A stretch of DNA of 64,000 nucleotides from contig NZ_JAHTKU010000020.1 in NCBI RefSeq assembly GCF_019192965.1, positions 62,001-126,000 on the forward strand. The letters are read 5' to 3'. Made by a program: the position numbers and the translations under genes. How positions within the stretch are numbered: position 1 is the stretch's first letter; each line of letters opens with the position of its first letter. Shown here piece after piece: positions 1 through 8,379 of the stretch. Below the pieces are notes generated by a model. It worked only from the letters and a program-made list of their open reading frames with translations, did no database searches and was not told the origin of the DNA. Source of the stretch: Nocardioides daeguensis (GTDB lineage Bacteria > Actinomycetota > Actinomycetes > Propionibacteriales > Nocardioidaceae).

Positions 1-563
1 GTGGAGAGCAGCACCGTCGGGGTGTCGGCCAGCAAGGAGCGCAGCCGCAGCCGCTGGTCCGGGTCGAGGCCGTTGGCGGGCTCGTCGAGCACGAGCAGCT
101 CGGGGCGCCCGACCAGGGCCGCCGCGAGCGCGACCCGTTGCCGCATGCCGCCCGAGAGCCGGCGGATCCTGCGGTGCATCACGTCCTCGAGGCCGACGGC
201 CTCGAGGACCCGTCGGACCTCCACACGACGCCGTGCGGCGTCGGTGTGCTCCTTGAGGACCGCGACGTAGTCGACGAAGTCGAAGGGCGTGAAGCCCCCG
301 TACAGGCCCGGGTTCTGCGGCAGGTATCCGAGCCGGCGACGGATCTCGACCAGCTGCCGGTGGTCGGCAGGATCACGTCCCAGGATCGACAGGGACCCGC
401 TGTCGGGCGCGAGCACGGTCGCGGCCATCCGCAGCAGCGTGCTCTTGCCGGCGCCGTTCGGGCCGAGCAGTCCCACGATCCCGCCCGCGGCGCTGAGCGA
501 GACCGCATCCACGGCGCTGTGGGCACCGAAGCGCTTGGTGACGTGGTCGAGGCTCAGGCCCAT
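1..563 (-). CDS. ABC transporter ATP-binding protein (3' end outside window)
   Basis: Nucleotide-binding subunit of an ABC exporter, acting at the inner face of the membrane. The visible 187 residues hold Walker A (GPNGAGKST, about residues 34-42), a Q-loop (YLPQNPGLYG), the signature LSGGMRQR and Walker B (LLVLDEP) followed by the D-loop. The short Q-loop-to-signature spacing and the sequence type resemble ABC-2-type exporters of the CcmA/DrrA class. The ATG at 561-563 shares one base with the TGA of the upstream anti-sigma-like gene, so the two are translationally coupled. The C-terminus runs off the window, so the permease partner is either the upstream membrane protein or a gene outside. 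Confidence 0.9.
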   Translation of the reverse strand, partial: MGLSLDHVTKRFGAHSAVDAVSLSAAGGIVGLLGPNGAGKSTLLRMAATVLAPDSGSLSILGRDPADHRQLVEIRRRLGYLPQNPGLYGGFTPFDFVDYVAVLKEHTDAARRRVEVRRVLEAVGLEDVMHRRIRRLSGGMRQRVALAAALVGRPELLVLDEPANGLDPDQRLRLRSLLADTPTVLLS

Positions 564-1420
564 CACATGCTCCTCCGGTAGCCGATCTCGTCGCGTCGTA
601 CGACGACCAGGGCTGCGGCGCCCACCGCGACGGCGAGCGCGACCCACTGGGTGACGGGGTCCGCGAGCAGGGCGGTGACGGAGCGGGCGTCGATGCCGCC
701 TCCGGACCGTCCCAGCGCGATCGCGGACGTCGCCCAGGTCGCGGAGATGCCGATGGCGACGGGGAGCGGGTCGACCCGCGTCGTGCCGAGGGCGAGGGTG
801 ACCGCGGCGAGCGCCGCCCCCGGCAGCAGCCAGGCGACCGCGTCGCTGGCCGGGATCGGCTGCCCCACGGCCGAGACGAGGGCCAGCGAGCCATAGACCA
901 CGGGGAGCGCCAGCGCGGCGACGACCAGCGCGCGCAGCGCCACCAGGCGCAGCCCGGCGACCGGCGCGACGAGCCCGATCTCGCCGGCCGGGTCCTGCGC
1001 GGGCCGGTAGGCGAGAGTGACCGCGGCCATCGGGGTGAGCGGGGCGAGCACCAGCAGCGCGAGCAACCCGCCCTCTCCCGCGATCGCGGACGCGAGCAGT
1101 GGCACCAGACCGAGCACCAGTGCGGCGCTCGCCGCGGCGCGGAGCAGCGGCGGCGTCGCGACAGCGGTCCGGAGCAGCCCGGGCGCACCGGCGAGCTGGA
1201 GCCACGAGCGCCGGGAGGTCCGGTCGACGTCGTCGGCCAGACGCAGCCAGGCCGCATCGGTGCTCGCGGCGTCGGTGAGGGTCGCGAGCAGCGCCCGGCA
1301 CTCGGCGCAGGCGAGCAGGTGGGTCTCGGCGGAGCTGTCGCGCACCGTGCGCTGGGAGGCGGACCGGAGGTAGGCCCCCAGCTCCTCGGCGGACAGGTGC
1401 CAGGTGGGCTGGGTCGTCAC
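563..1420 (-). CDS. Zinc-finger anti-sigma-like integral membrane protein
   Basis: Protein of 285 aa. The cytoplasmic N-terminal part carries the HxxxCxxC zinc anti-sigma motif (HLLACAEC, about residues 35-42). It is followed by about six hydrophobic segments, unusual for an anti-sigma factor, which normally has one. The GTG start at 1420 overlaps the sigma factor stop by 4 bp (GTGA). A longer open frame upstream is antisense noise inside the sigma gene. The likely role is to hold the ECF sigma factor at the membrane. The multi-span domain could also serve as, or sense, the permease for the ATPase encoded next. The operon position is seen directly; the sigma-binding role is inferred from the motif and adjacency. 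Confidence 0.8.
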   Translation of the reverse strand: MTTQPTWHLSAEELGAYLRSASQRTVRDSSAETHLLACAECRALLATLTDAASTDAAWLRLADDVDRTSRRSWLQLAGAPGLLRTAVATPPLLRAAASAALVLGLVPLLASAIAGEGGLLALLVLAPLTPMAAVTLAYRPAQDPAGEIGLVAPVAGLRLVALRALVVAALALPVVYGSLALVSAVGQPIPASDAVAWLLPGAALAAVTLALGTTRVDPLPVAIGISATWATSAIALGRSGGGIDARSVTALLADPVTQWVALAVAVGAAALVVVRRDEIGYRRSM

Positions 1421-1950
1421 AGCAGTGCCTCTCTCAGCTGGAGCCGCGCGCGGCTCATCCTGCTCTTCACGGTGCCACTGGGGATCCCGAGCAGCCGGCC
1501 GGCCTCCCGGGTGGTCAGGCCGTCGAGGACGGTGGCCTCGACGACGGCCCGCAGCTCGGGGGCGAGCCGCCCGAGCGCCATGCCGACGTCGCTGTTGTGC
1601 AGCGCGAGCAGCACGGTCTCCTCGGTCGACACGACGTCGTCGTGCCGCAGCCGGGTCAGCCGCTCGACCACGGACTTCCGCGGGCGGACGTGGTGGAGCA
1701 GGGTGCGGATCGCGATGCCCCAGATCCAGGCGGCGACCTCGCCGTCCCCGCGGTACGAGCCCGGCTTCTGCCAGATCACGAGGAAGGTGTCGTTGACCGC
1801 CTCGGCGACGATCTCGGGGTCGGCGCACCGGTGGGACGCGCGCGCGGAGAGCCACGGCTGGTGCCGTACGAACAGCTCGTGCAGCGCTCCCCGGTCGCGC
1901 TCGGCGATCGCCGCGAGGAGCTCGCGATCGCTACGTCGGTCTTCGGTCAC
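1417..1950 (-). CDS. ECF-family RNA polymerase sigma factor
   Basis: 177 aa, the usual length for an extracytoplasmic-function sigma factor. Region 2 covers about residues 20-95 (FVRHQPWLSARASHRC; DTFLVIWQ; AAWIWGIAIRTLLHHVR). Region 4 covers about 120-175, with the helix-turn-helix GLTTREAGRLLGIPSGTVKSRMSRAR. It heads a three-gene minus-strand operon with an anti-sigma-like membrane protein and an ABC ATPase, joined by 1-4 bp overlaps. That arrangement suggests the sigma factor responds to a signal sensed by, or transported through, the membrane partners. The regulon is not visible in this window. Confidence 0.92.
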   Translation of the reverse strand: MTEDRRSDRELLAAIAERDRGALHELFVRHQPWLSARASHRCADPEIVAEAVNDTFLVIWQKPGSYRGDGEVAAWIWGIAIRTLLHHVRPRKSVVERLTRLRHDDVVSTEETVLLALHNSDVGMALGRLAPELRAVVEATVLDGLTTREAGRLLGIPSGTVKSRMSRARLQLREALL

Positions 1951-2057
1951 ACTGCTCTGTTCCTACGAGGCCCCGGATCGGTTCACGGGGATTCTCGGGT
2001 CAGTGTGGCCCGGGTTGTCGCCGCGCACCTGACGAATGGGCTGTGAACCCAGCAGAT

Positions 2058-2738
2058 CTACAGCCCGTGCGTCGGGTGCGACGGGCTCACCCGGCCGTCG
2101 AGGACCGGCTGCTCCGGGAGCGGGCGGGCACACAGCGCGTCGGCCGCGGCACCGTCCATGCCGAAGGCGCGCAGCACGCGGGCGGTCATCCGGTCCGCGA
2201 GCGCGCCCGCGTCGGCGTCCGGGTCGGCGTCGAGCATCTGCAGCAGCCCGAGCAGTGCGCCGCCGGCGGCCATCAGGCCGAGCCGCGGCGACTCGACGTC
2301 GAAGCGACCGGCGTCGACCGCGTCGTGGATGTGGCGCTGGGCGAGGGGGGCCAGGCCCCGGTCGCGCAGCAGGATGCCGGTGCCCTCGTTAAGCAGCACC
2401 CGCACCATCTCCGGGACCTGGCGCTGAAGGCGCCCCGTCATCCGGAAGCTGACCGCGAACACCTCGGCCGGGTCGTCGTACCCGGCGACGATCTCCTCCA
2501 GCAGCGCCGCATAGGTGACCAGCACCGAGTCGACGGCCGCCTCGAAGAGCGCCTCCTTGCTCTCGAAGTGGTTGTAGAAGCTGCCGAAGCCGACGTCGGC
2601 GGCATCGGTGATCTGCTGGATGCTCACCGCCGAGCGGCCCTCGGCGAGGAAGCCCTGGGCCGCACCGAGCAGCGCCGCCCGGGTGCGTTCCTTGCGCCGG
2701 TCCCCCCGGCTCGGCCCCGCCGCCGCTTCGCTCGCCAT
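2058..2738 (-). CDS. TetR-family transcriptional regulator of the adjacent aromatic cluster
   Basis: 226 aa. The N-terminal TetR DNA-binding domain spans about residues 14-62 (RKERTRAALLGAAQGFLAEG; VSIQQITDAADVGFGSFYNHFESKEALF), followed by a helical ligand-binding domain. It is transcribed away from the meta-cleavage operon. Two near-identical palindromes lie in the 95-bp intergenic region, so it probably represses that operon, and possibly itself, until an aromatic intermediate binds. The ATG at 2736-2738 is the only start that keeps the full HTH without running into the operators. The effector is unknown. Confidence 0.9.
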   Translation of the reverse strand: MASEAAAGPSRGDRRKERTRAALLGAAQGFLAEGRSAVSIQQITDAADVGFGSFYNHFESKEALFEAAVDSVLVTYAALLEEIVAGYDDPAEVFAVSFRMTGRLQRQVPEMVRVLLNEGTGILLRDRGLAPLAQRHIHDAVDAGRFDVESPRLGLMAAGGALLGLLQMLDADPDADAGALADRMTARVLRAFGMDGAAADALCARPLPEQPVLDGRVSPSHPTHGL

Positions 2739-2751
2739 GGCCCGAGCATAA

Positions 2752-2767
2752 CTGATGACTTCATCAG
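2752..2767. promoter_or_regulatory. TetR operator candidate O1
   Basis: Perfect inverted repeat CTGATGA-CT-TCATCAG between the divergent tetR and hydrolase genes, 13 bp upstream of the tetR ATG. It matches O2 at 13 of 16 positions, which is strong evidence that both are sites for the same dimeric regulator. Confidence 0.75.
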
Positions 2768-2773
2768 AACGTC

Positions 2774-2803
2774 TTGACAGAGTGTTTCATCGGAACTGAT
2801 GAT
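2774..2803 (+). promoter_or_regulatory. Sigma-70-type promoter of the meta-cleavage operon
   Basis: Consensus -35 TTGACA at 2774-2779. The -10 candidate GATGAT at 2798-2803 (18-bp spacer, 4 of 6 matches) lies inside operator O2, so regulator binding there would block RNA polymerase. Confidence 0.6.
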
Positions 2804-2811
2804 TCCATCAT
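2796..2811. promoter_or_regulatory. TetR operator candidate O2
   Basis: CTGATGATTCCATCAT is an imperfect palindrome (TGATG-N4-CATCA) matching O1 at 13 of 16 positions. It covers the -10 region of the catabolic operon promoter. Confidence 0.7.
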
Positions 2812-2833
2812 TATTGGGACGATGGAGGCTGGC

Positions 2834-3697
2834 ATGACGACCACCGCACGCGGGGCCACCCGCACCGAGCGCACCGTCCGGGTCGGACGGCACGAGCTGT
2901 TCGTGACGGAGGCCGGGCAGGGTCCGCCCGTCGTGCTGCTGCACGGCGGCGGGCCGGGGGCCACCGGGGCGTCGAACTACGTGCGCAACATCGACGCCCT
3001 GGCCGAGCGGTTCCGGGTGATCGTGCCGGACCTGCCCGGGTACGGCGCCTCGTCGAAGGACCTCGACCACGCCGACCCCTTCGGCGACCTGGCGCTCGCG
3101 GTGCGCGGCCTGCTCGACGCGCTCGACGTCGACCGCGCCCACCTCGTCGGCAACTCCTACGGCGGCGCGGCCGCCCTGCGGATGGCGCTCGACCGTCCGG
3201 ACCGGGTGGACCGGCTGGTCCTGATGGGGCCGGGCGGGATCGGCACCACCCGGGCGCTGCCCACCCGGGGCCTCACCACCCTCCTCGGCTACTACGGCGG
3301 GGACGGCCCGAGCCGGGCCAAGCTCGAGACCTTCGTCCGCGACTACCTCGTGTACGACGGCAGCACCGTTCCCGACGCGCTCATCGACCTGCGCTACGCC
3401 GCCAGCATCCAGCCCGACGTGGTCGCCTCGCCGCCGCTGCGCCGGCCCTCCGGCCTGCGCACGCTGGTGCGGATGGACCTCAGCCGCGACCGCCGGCTGG
3501 CCCGCTGCGCCGTACCGACGCTCGTCGTCTGGGGTGCCGACGACCGGGTCAACCGGCCCTCCGGTGGCTCGTTCCTGGCCCGGACCATGCCCGAGTGCGA
3601 CCTCCACCTGATGGCCCGCACCGGGCACTGGGCCCAGTGGGAACGGGCCGACGAGTTCAACGCCCTCGCCACCTCCTTCCTCGAGGCGCCCCGATGA
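2834..3697 (+). CDS. Alpha/beta hydrolase, meta-cleavage product (C-C bond) hydrolase
   Basis: 287 aa. It belongs to the MhpC/BphD/HsaD-like family that hydrolyses the C-C bond of the vinylogous 1,5-diketone made by extradiol ring cleavage. Seen: oxyanion motif HGGGPG (about 37-42), nucleophile elbow GNSYGG (Ser108), acid Asp in WGADDRV and catalytic His in TGHWAQWE. The start is ATG 2834, with GGAGG at 2824-2828 five bases upstream; an in-frame ATG at 2822 has no such site. It is the first gene of a three-gene operon with ATGA-type coupling. The physiological substrate (phenylpropionate-type or another ring) cannot be fixed from sequence alone. Confidence 0.88.
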   Translation: MTTTARGATRTERTVRVGRHELFVTEAGQGPPVVLLHGGGPGATGASNYVRNIDALAERFRVIVPDLPGYGASSKDLDHADPFGDLALAVRGLLDALDVDRAHLVGNSYGGAAALRMALDRPDRVDRLVLMGPGGIGTTRALPTRGLTTLLGYYGGDGPSRAKLETFVRDYLVYDGSTVPDALIDLRYAASIQPDVVASPPLRRPSGLRTLVRMDLSRDRRLARCAVPTLVVWGADDRVNRPSGGSFLARTMPECDLHLMARTGHWAQWERADEFNALATSFLEAPR

Positions 3698-4734
3698 GCC
3701 TCGCCTTCCTGACGCCCACCCGTCCCGACGAGTCGGTCTTCGGCGCCGTCCATCTCGGCTACCTCGTCGTCGAGTCGCAGCGACTGACGTCCTGGCACCG
3801 GTTCGCCGCCGACGCGATCGGGCTGCACGTCGACGAGCTGTCCGCGGACGCGCTCCGGTTCCGTCTCGACGACCACGCCTGCCGGTTCCTGGTACGCCGT
3901 GGGCCGGCCGAGGACCTCATGGCGATCGGCTGGCAGGTGGACGACCACGAGACGTTCGACCGGATCGTGCGCCGCGTGGTCGACCGCGGCGTCCCGGTCG
4001 CGGAGGGCACCCCCGACGAGGCCGCGCTGCGAGGCGTGGAGCGGTTGTGGCGCTTCGCCGGCCCCAAGGGGATCGTCCAGGAGCTCTACACCGCACCGGT
4101 CCCGGCGGCGCAGCCGCTGCGGATGCTCAGCAGCGGCTGGGTGACCGGCGAGTCCGGGCTGGGCCATGTCGCCCTCACCTCGCGCGACCCGCTCGGCATC
4201 CACCGGTTCTACGACACCGTCCTCGACTCCCGGCTGAGCGACTACATCGACGAGAACGTCGGCGGGATGCCCCTCAAGATCCGCTTCCTGCGGGTCAACG
4301 AGCGCCACCACTCGGTCGCCGTCGCCCACGTGCCCGGCCTGCGAGCCGACCCGGTGCGCACCCGCGCGCAGCACGTCAACATCCAGTCGGCGTCGCTCGA
4401 CGACATGCTCGCCACCTACCAGCGGGTCCGCGAGCTCGGCTTCCGGATGGCCTGGTCGGTCGGGCAGCACACCAACGACCGCGAGTTGTCCTTCTACTGC
4501 GTCACCCCGTCCGGCTTCGAGCTCGAGGTCGGCTGGAACCCGATCGTGCTCACGCCCGAGCTCGAGCAGTCCTGGCAGGTCCTCACCCACCAGGGCATCA
4601 GCACCTGGGGGCACCGGCCGGTCGATCCCGGCCTCCTCGACCGGCTCGGGCAGATCCGCCAGGCCGCACTCAACGCCCGCCGGCCCGAGATCACGGTCCC
4701 GGGCCTCAGCACCCCCGCAGGAGCCCCCCGATGA
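3694..4734 (+). CDS. Type I extradiol (catechol 2,3-) dioxygenase, VOC fold
   Basis: 346 aa, two-domain vicinal-oxygen-chelate enzyme that opens a catecholic ring next to the diol using Fe(II) (or Mn) and O2. Metal ligands are visible in the C-terminal domain: His in GLGHVALTS, His in RAQHVNIQS and Glu in GFELEVGW. The conserved second-sphere His lies in ERHHSVAV. The start overlaps the hydrolase stop by 4 bp and the end overlaps the monooxygenase start by 4 bp. The trio (monooxygenase, type I dioxygenase, hydrolase) matches the gene set of Rhodococcus hppABC for 3-(3-hydroxyphenyl)propionate; this substrate is an inference. Confidence 0.88.
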   Translation: MSLAFLTPTRPDESVFGAVHLGYLVVESQRLTSWHRFAADAIGLHVDELSADALRFRLDDHACRFLVRRGPAEDLMAIGWQVDDHETFDRIVRRVVDRGVPVAEGTPDEAALRGVERLWRFAGPKGIVQELYTAPVPAAQPLRMLSSGWVTGESGLGHVALTSRDPLGIHRFYDTVLDSRLSDYIDENVGGMPLKIRFLRVNERHHSVAVAHVPGLRADPVRTRAQHVNIQSASLDDMLATYQRVRELGFRMAWSVGQHTNDRELSFYCVTPSGFELEVGWNPIVLTPELEQSWQVLTHQGISTWGHRPVDPGLLDRLGQIRQAALNARRPEITVPGLSTPAGAPR

Positions 4735-6407
4735 ACACCTACGACGTCGTGGTGGTCGGCCTCGGCCCGACCGGCCTGACCCTCGCCACCCTGCTCGGCC
4801 GCCGCGGCCTGCGGGTCCTGGTCCTCGAACGCGAACCCGAGTTCTACGGCATGGCCCGGGCCGTCTACACCGACGACGAGGCGCTGCGCGTCTTCCAGAC
4901 CGCCGGCGTCGCCGACGAGCTGCACGCCGACATGAACGTCGACAGCGCCGTGCAGTGGGTCAAGGCCGACGGCACGGTGCTCGTCCGGTTCCGGGAGAGC
5001 CGACGCCCGCTGGCCTGGCCGGTGACCAACTTCCTCTACCAGCCCTACCTGGAGAACCGGCTCGAGGACCTGCTCGAGCGCCACCCCCACGTCGAGGTCC
5101 GCCGGGGCCGTGAGGTCGTCTCGTTCACCCAGGACGCCGAGGGCGTCACGGTGGTCCACGCGCGATCGACCGGGTCGGGGTACGGCCGGCGGGAGGCCGT
5201 GGTCGAGGACGCGACCGAGACCGTGCGGGCGGCGTACCTCGTGGGCGCCGACGGCGGCCGCAGCGTCGTCCGCACCACCTTGGGCATCGACATGACCGGC
5301 ACCAGCTATCCCGAGCGATGGCTGGTCGTCGACCTCGAGGCGAAGGGCGGGGCGGACGCATTCGGCCACCTGCCGTACTTCGACTTCGTCTGCGACCCGG
5401 ACCTGCCGACCGTGAGCTGCCCCCAGCCCGGGGGCCACCACCGCTTCGAGTTCGCGCTCACCGACGAGGACAGCAAGGAGGAGTTCGAGTCCGATGCGAC
5501 CGTCCGGCGCCTGCTCGCGCGCCACGTCGACCCGGACCAGGTGGTGGTGATCCGCCAGCTCGTCTACACCTTCAACGCCGTGGTCGCCGACCGTTGGCGC
5601 GAGGGCCGGGTGCTGCTCGCGGGCGACGCGGCGCACATGACGCCCCAGTTCGTCGGGCAGGGCATGAACGCCGGGATCCGCGACGCCGACAACCTGTCCT
5701 GGAAGCTCGAGGCGATCCTGCGGCACGGTGCCGATCCGCGGATCCTCGACTCCTACGAGTCCGAACGCCGCCCGCACGCGCAGGCGATGATCGACCTGTC
5801 CGTGTTCAACAAGACGATCGTCTCGGTGCAGGACCCGGTCAAGGCGCGCTGTCGCGACGTGCTGATGTGGACCGCGCTGCGGGTGCCCGGTCTGGCGGGG
5901 TGGGTGAGGCGGATGGGCATGAAGCCGCGGCCGCGCTTCCGGCGCGGCGCCTACCTCGGACTTCCCCGTCGCCCGCTCGGGGTGGCGGGCACGCTCGCTC
6001 CCCAGCCCGTCGTGCGCCGGTACGACGGCCGCCCGGTCCGGCTCGACGACGCCCTCGGCACCGGCTGGTCGCTCATCGGGATCGGCATCGACCCGAGGGC
6101 CGCGCTCGGTGACGACGCCACCGTCTGGGAACGGGTCGGCGCGACCTGGGCGACCCTCTACCCGTTCGGCACCCGACCGCAGGGCCGCGCCGGTGAGGTG
6201 GGCCGCACTCCCGGCGTGCTCGACGTGGAGGACGCCTCGGACGCGTTCGTGCGCTGGCTGCGCCGCCACGGCGTCCGGGACGGGACGGTCGTGGTCCTGC
6301 GACCCGACAAGTACGTCTTCGGGACCGGCCGCGGCGCCGGGCTCGCCCGGCTCACCGCCGCACTGGTGGACCAGCTCGGCCTGACGGGCGTGACGGTCAG
6401 CCGTTGA
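4731..6407 (+). CDS. FAD-dependent aromatic monooxygenase, MhpA/HppA-like
   Basis: 558 aa. Flavoprotein hydroxylase that converts a monohydroxylated aromatic acid to the catechol used by the preceding dioxygenase. Rossmann fingerprint GLGPTG is at about residues 10-15; the DG motif is in VGADGGRSVVR; the FAD ribityl-binding GD motif is in LLAGDAAHMTPQFVGQGMN. A thioredoxin-like C-terminal domain typical of the phenol hydroxylase/MhpA class follows (about 420-558). The start ATG 4731 overlaps the dioxygenase stop. The end runs 11 bp into the convergent enoyl-CoA hydratase gene. No hydratase/aldolase genes for the lower pathway follow, so the later steps must be encoded elsewhere. Confidence 0.9.
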   Translation: MNTYDVVVVGLGPTGLTLATLLGRRGLRVLVLEREPEFYGMARAVYTDDEALRVFQTAGVADELHADMNVDSAVQWVKADGTVLVRFRESRRPLAWPVTNFLYQPYLENRLEDLLERHPHVEVRRGREVVSFTQDAEGVTVVHARSTGSGYGRREAVVEDATETVRAAYLVGADGGRSVVRTTLGIDMTGTSYPERWLVVDLEAKGGADAFGHLPYFDFVCDPDLPTVSCPQPGGHHRFEFALTDEDSKEEFESDATVRRLLARHVDPDQVVVIRQLVYTFNAVVADRWREGRVLLAGDAAHMTPQFVGQGMNAGIRDADNLSWKLEAILRHGADPRILDSYESERRPHAQAMIDLSVFNKTIVSVQDPVKARCRDVLMWTALRVPGLAGWVRRMGMKPRPRFRRGAYLGLPRRPLGVAGTLAPQPVVRRYDGRPVRLDDALGTGWSLIGIGIDPRAALGDDATVWERVGATWATLYPFGTRPQGRAGEVGRTPGVLDVEDASDAFVRWLRRHGVRDGTVVVLRPDKYVFGTGRGAGLARLTAALVDQLGLTGVTVSR

Positions 6408-7173
6408 ACCGCGGCGCGCGCTTCTCCACGAACGCAGCGACACCCTCGCGTCCGTCCGGGCCCTCGGCGAGGGTGCGGATCGACAGCGACTCCTTGCGCA
6501 TCGCGGTCTCCGGGGCGGGGGCGGCGGCCTCGCGCAGCAGGCGCTTCGCAGCGGCGTTGGCGGCGGCGGAGCCGGCGGCGAGACCGGCGACGACCTGGTC
6601 GGCGGTGGCGGTCAGCTCGTCGGCGGGGACGACGCGAGCGACCAGGCCGGCGGCGTACGCCTCCTGGGCGGTGAGCAGGTCGCCGAGGATGGCCAGGCGC
6701 AGGGTGCGGTGGAGGCCGAGGGTGTGCACGAGCAGCGAGCTGCCGCCGTCGGGCGAGAGGCCGACCTTCGTGTAGGCGAGGCTGAACTTCGCGCTCTCGG
6801 CGGCGATCACCACGTCGGCCGCCGCGGCGAGCGGGAAGCCGGCACCGGCAGCCGTGCCCTGCACGACGCTGACGACGATCGCCTCGGAGCGGACCAGCTC
6901 GCTGACGACGCGGTGCAACGCCTCGGCGAGGTCGTCGATGAAGCCGGCCACGTCATCGGCGTCCGCGAAGGCGCCGAGGTCGCCGCCGACCGAGAAGAAC
7001 CGGCCCTCGGCGGCGAGCACGACCACGCGCGCGTGGTCGCGGTCGGCGGCGCGGACGGCGTCGTGGAGCTGGGCGACCGAGCCGTGGTGGACCGGGTTGC
7101 CGCGGTCACCGTCAGCGAGGGTGATCCGGGCGATGCCGTCGGCGTACTCGTAGCGAACGAAGATCTCGGTCAT
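6397..7173 (-). CDS. Enoyl-CoA hydratase/isomerase family protein
   Basis: 258 aa crotonase-fold enzyme acting on acyl-CoA thioesters. Oxyanion-hole segments are visible: EGRFFSVGGDLGAF (about 57-70) and QGTAAGAGFPLAAAADV (about 104-120), then the usual C-terminal EGPDGREGVAAFVEKRAPRF. The canonical catalytic Glu pair is not clearly retained: the second position (KVGLSPDGGSS) has Asp-Gly. It may therefore be an isomerase or hydrolase-type crotonase rather than a true hydratase. It is convergent with the monooxygenase and ends 22 bp before the marP stop. A link to aromatic-acid breakdown is possible but rests only on adjacency. Confidence 0.88.
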   Translation of the reverse strand: MTEIFVRYEYADGIARITLADGDRGNPVHHGSVAQLHDAVRAADRDHARVVVLAAEGRFFSVGGDLGAFADADDVAGFIDDLAEALHRVVSELVRSEAIVVSVVQGTAAGAGFPLAAAADVVIAAESAKFSLAYTKVGLSPDGGSSLLVHTLGLHRTLRLAILGDLLTAQEAYAAGLVARVVPADELTATADQVVAGLAAGSAAANAAAKRLLREAAAPAPETAMRKESLSIRTLAEGPDGREGVAAFVEKRAPRFNG

Positions 7174-7194
7174 GCGCCCACTATGGCGCAGCGG

Positions 7195-8379
7195 CTACGA
7201 CGCGCAGCTGCCGGTGTCGACCTCGGCGTCGCCGGTGCCCGGCGCGCTGCCGGCCCGGGCGCTGGCCTGCACCTGCTGGGCGGTGAGGGCGTACCCGGTC
7301 TCCGGGTCGGTGACCGACGCGGCGAACACGACGCCCGCGACCTTGCCCTGCGGCGTGACGATCGGGCCGCCGGAGTTGCCGGGGCGGACCAGGCCGCGCA
7401 GGGAGTAGACCTCGCGCACCACCGTCCCGTTGCCGTAGATGTCGGGCGAGCGGAGGTTCTGCATCGCACGCACCCGACCGGTCTGGATGTCGAACGGCCC
7501 GTCCTGCGGGTAGCCGACGATCGCGACCGGGTCCTCGGCCCCGACGGTGGTGTCGAACCGCAGCACCGGGGCGTCGTCGGTCTCCAGCGCCAGGACGGCG
7601 ATGTCGAGCTCGCGGTCGTAGAGCACGACCCGGGCGAGCTCGGTGCCGCCGCCGATGCTGACCTCGGGGTCGTCCACGCCGGCCACGACGTGGGCGTTGG
7701 TCATCACGCGGTCCTCGGCGAAGACGAACCCGGTGCCCTCGACGCCGCGGCCGCAGCTGTTGGCGCCGCGGATCTTCACCACGCTGGTCCGGGTCGCCTT
7801 GACCGGACCGGTGCCGGGCAGGTCGGCCGGTCCGGGCGCGACCTCGACGATCCGCTCAGGCGCGAACGGCTCGAGGTAGCGCGGGAAGAAGCCGGTGCCG
7901 ACCACGTTGTTGAACGCCTGCAGCGCGTTCGGCGCCGACTCGGGCAGCGCCTGGTTGACCTTCGCCAGCACCACCGAGCTGCGCACCATCGAGGTGACCG
8001 AGCCGATCCGGGTACCGGAGATCGCGACGCCGAGCGCCCAGGCGACCAGGAGCACCGCGAGGCCGCTCAGCAGGGCGCCGCCGACCGCGTCGAGCGCCCG
8101 CGCGGGCTGCCAGGTGATCCGCTCCCGGACCCGCGCGCCGGCGTACTGCAGCACGGCCTGGCCCAGCGAGGCGCACAGGATGACGATGAACAGCGCGCCC
8201 AGCGAGACGGCCAGCGAGGGCTCGAGGCTGCTGAGGACCAGCGGCGCGAGCAGGATGCCGCCGAGGCCGCCCGACAGCAGGCCCACCGTCGCGAAGGCGC
8301 CCGTGATGAAGCCCTGCCAGTACCCGGACAGGGCGTACGCCGCGACGAGGACCAGCAGCAGCCAGTCGAGGAGGTTCAC
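7195..8379 (-). CDS. marP: MarP-like membrane-anchored serine protease (CvpA + trypsin domains)
   Basis: 394 aa. Residues 1-120 hold four hydrophobic segments of the CvpA/colicin V production type. Residues about 195-380 form a periplasmic trypsin-like domain with triad His230 (TNAHVV), Asp259 (ELDIAVL) and Ser336 (RPGNSGGP). Cys209 and Cys392 sit where M. tuberculosis MarP (Rv3671c) has its stabilising disulfide. MarP maintains intrabacterial pH in acid and oxidative stress. The order crp, nth, thioredoxin-like, NUDIX, marP is the same as in mycobacteria. The start overlaps the NUDIX stop by 4 bp, so it ends a four-gene coupled operon. Confidence 0.93.
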   Translation of the reverse strand: MNLLDWLLLVLVAAYALSGYWQGFITGAFATVGLLSGGLGGILLAPLVLSSLEPSLAVSLGALFIVILCASLGQAVLQYAGARVRERITWQPARALDAVGGALLSGLAVLLVAWALGVAISGTRIGSVTSMVRSSVVLAKVNQALPESAPNALQAFNNVVGTGFFPRYLEPFAPERIVEVAPGPADLPGTGPVKATRTSVVKIRGANSCGRGVEGTGFVFAEDRVMTNAHVVAGVDDPEVSIGGGTELARVVLYDRELDIAVLALETDDAPVLRFDTTVGAEDPVAIVGYPQDGPFDIQTGRVRAMQNLRSPDIYGNGTVVREVYSLRGLVRPGNSGGPIVTPQGKVAGVVFAASVTDPETGYALTAQQVQASARAGSAPGTGDAEVDTGSCAS

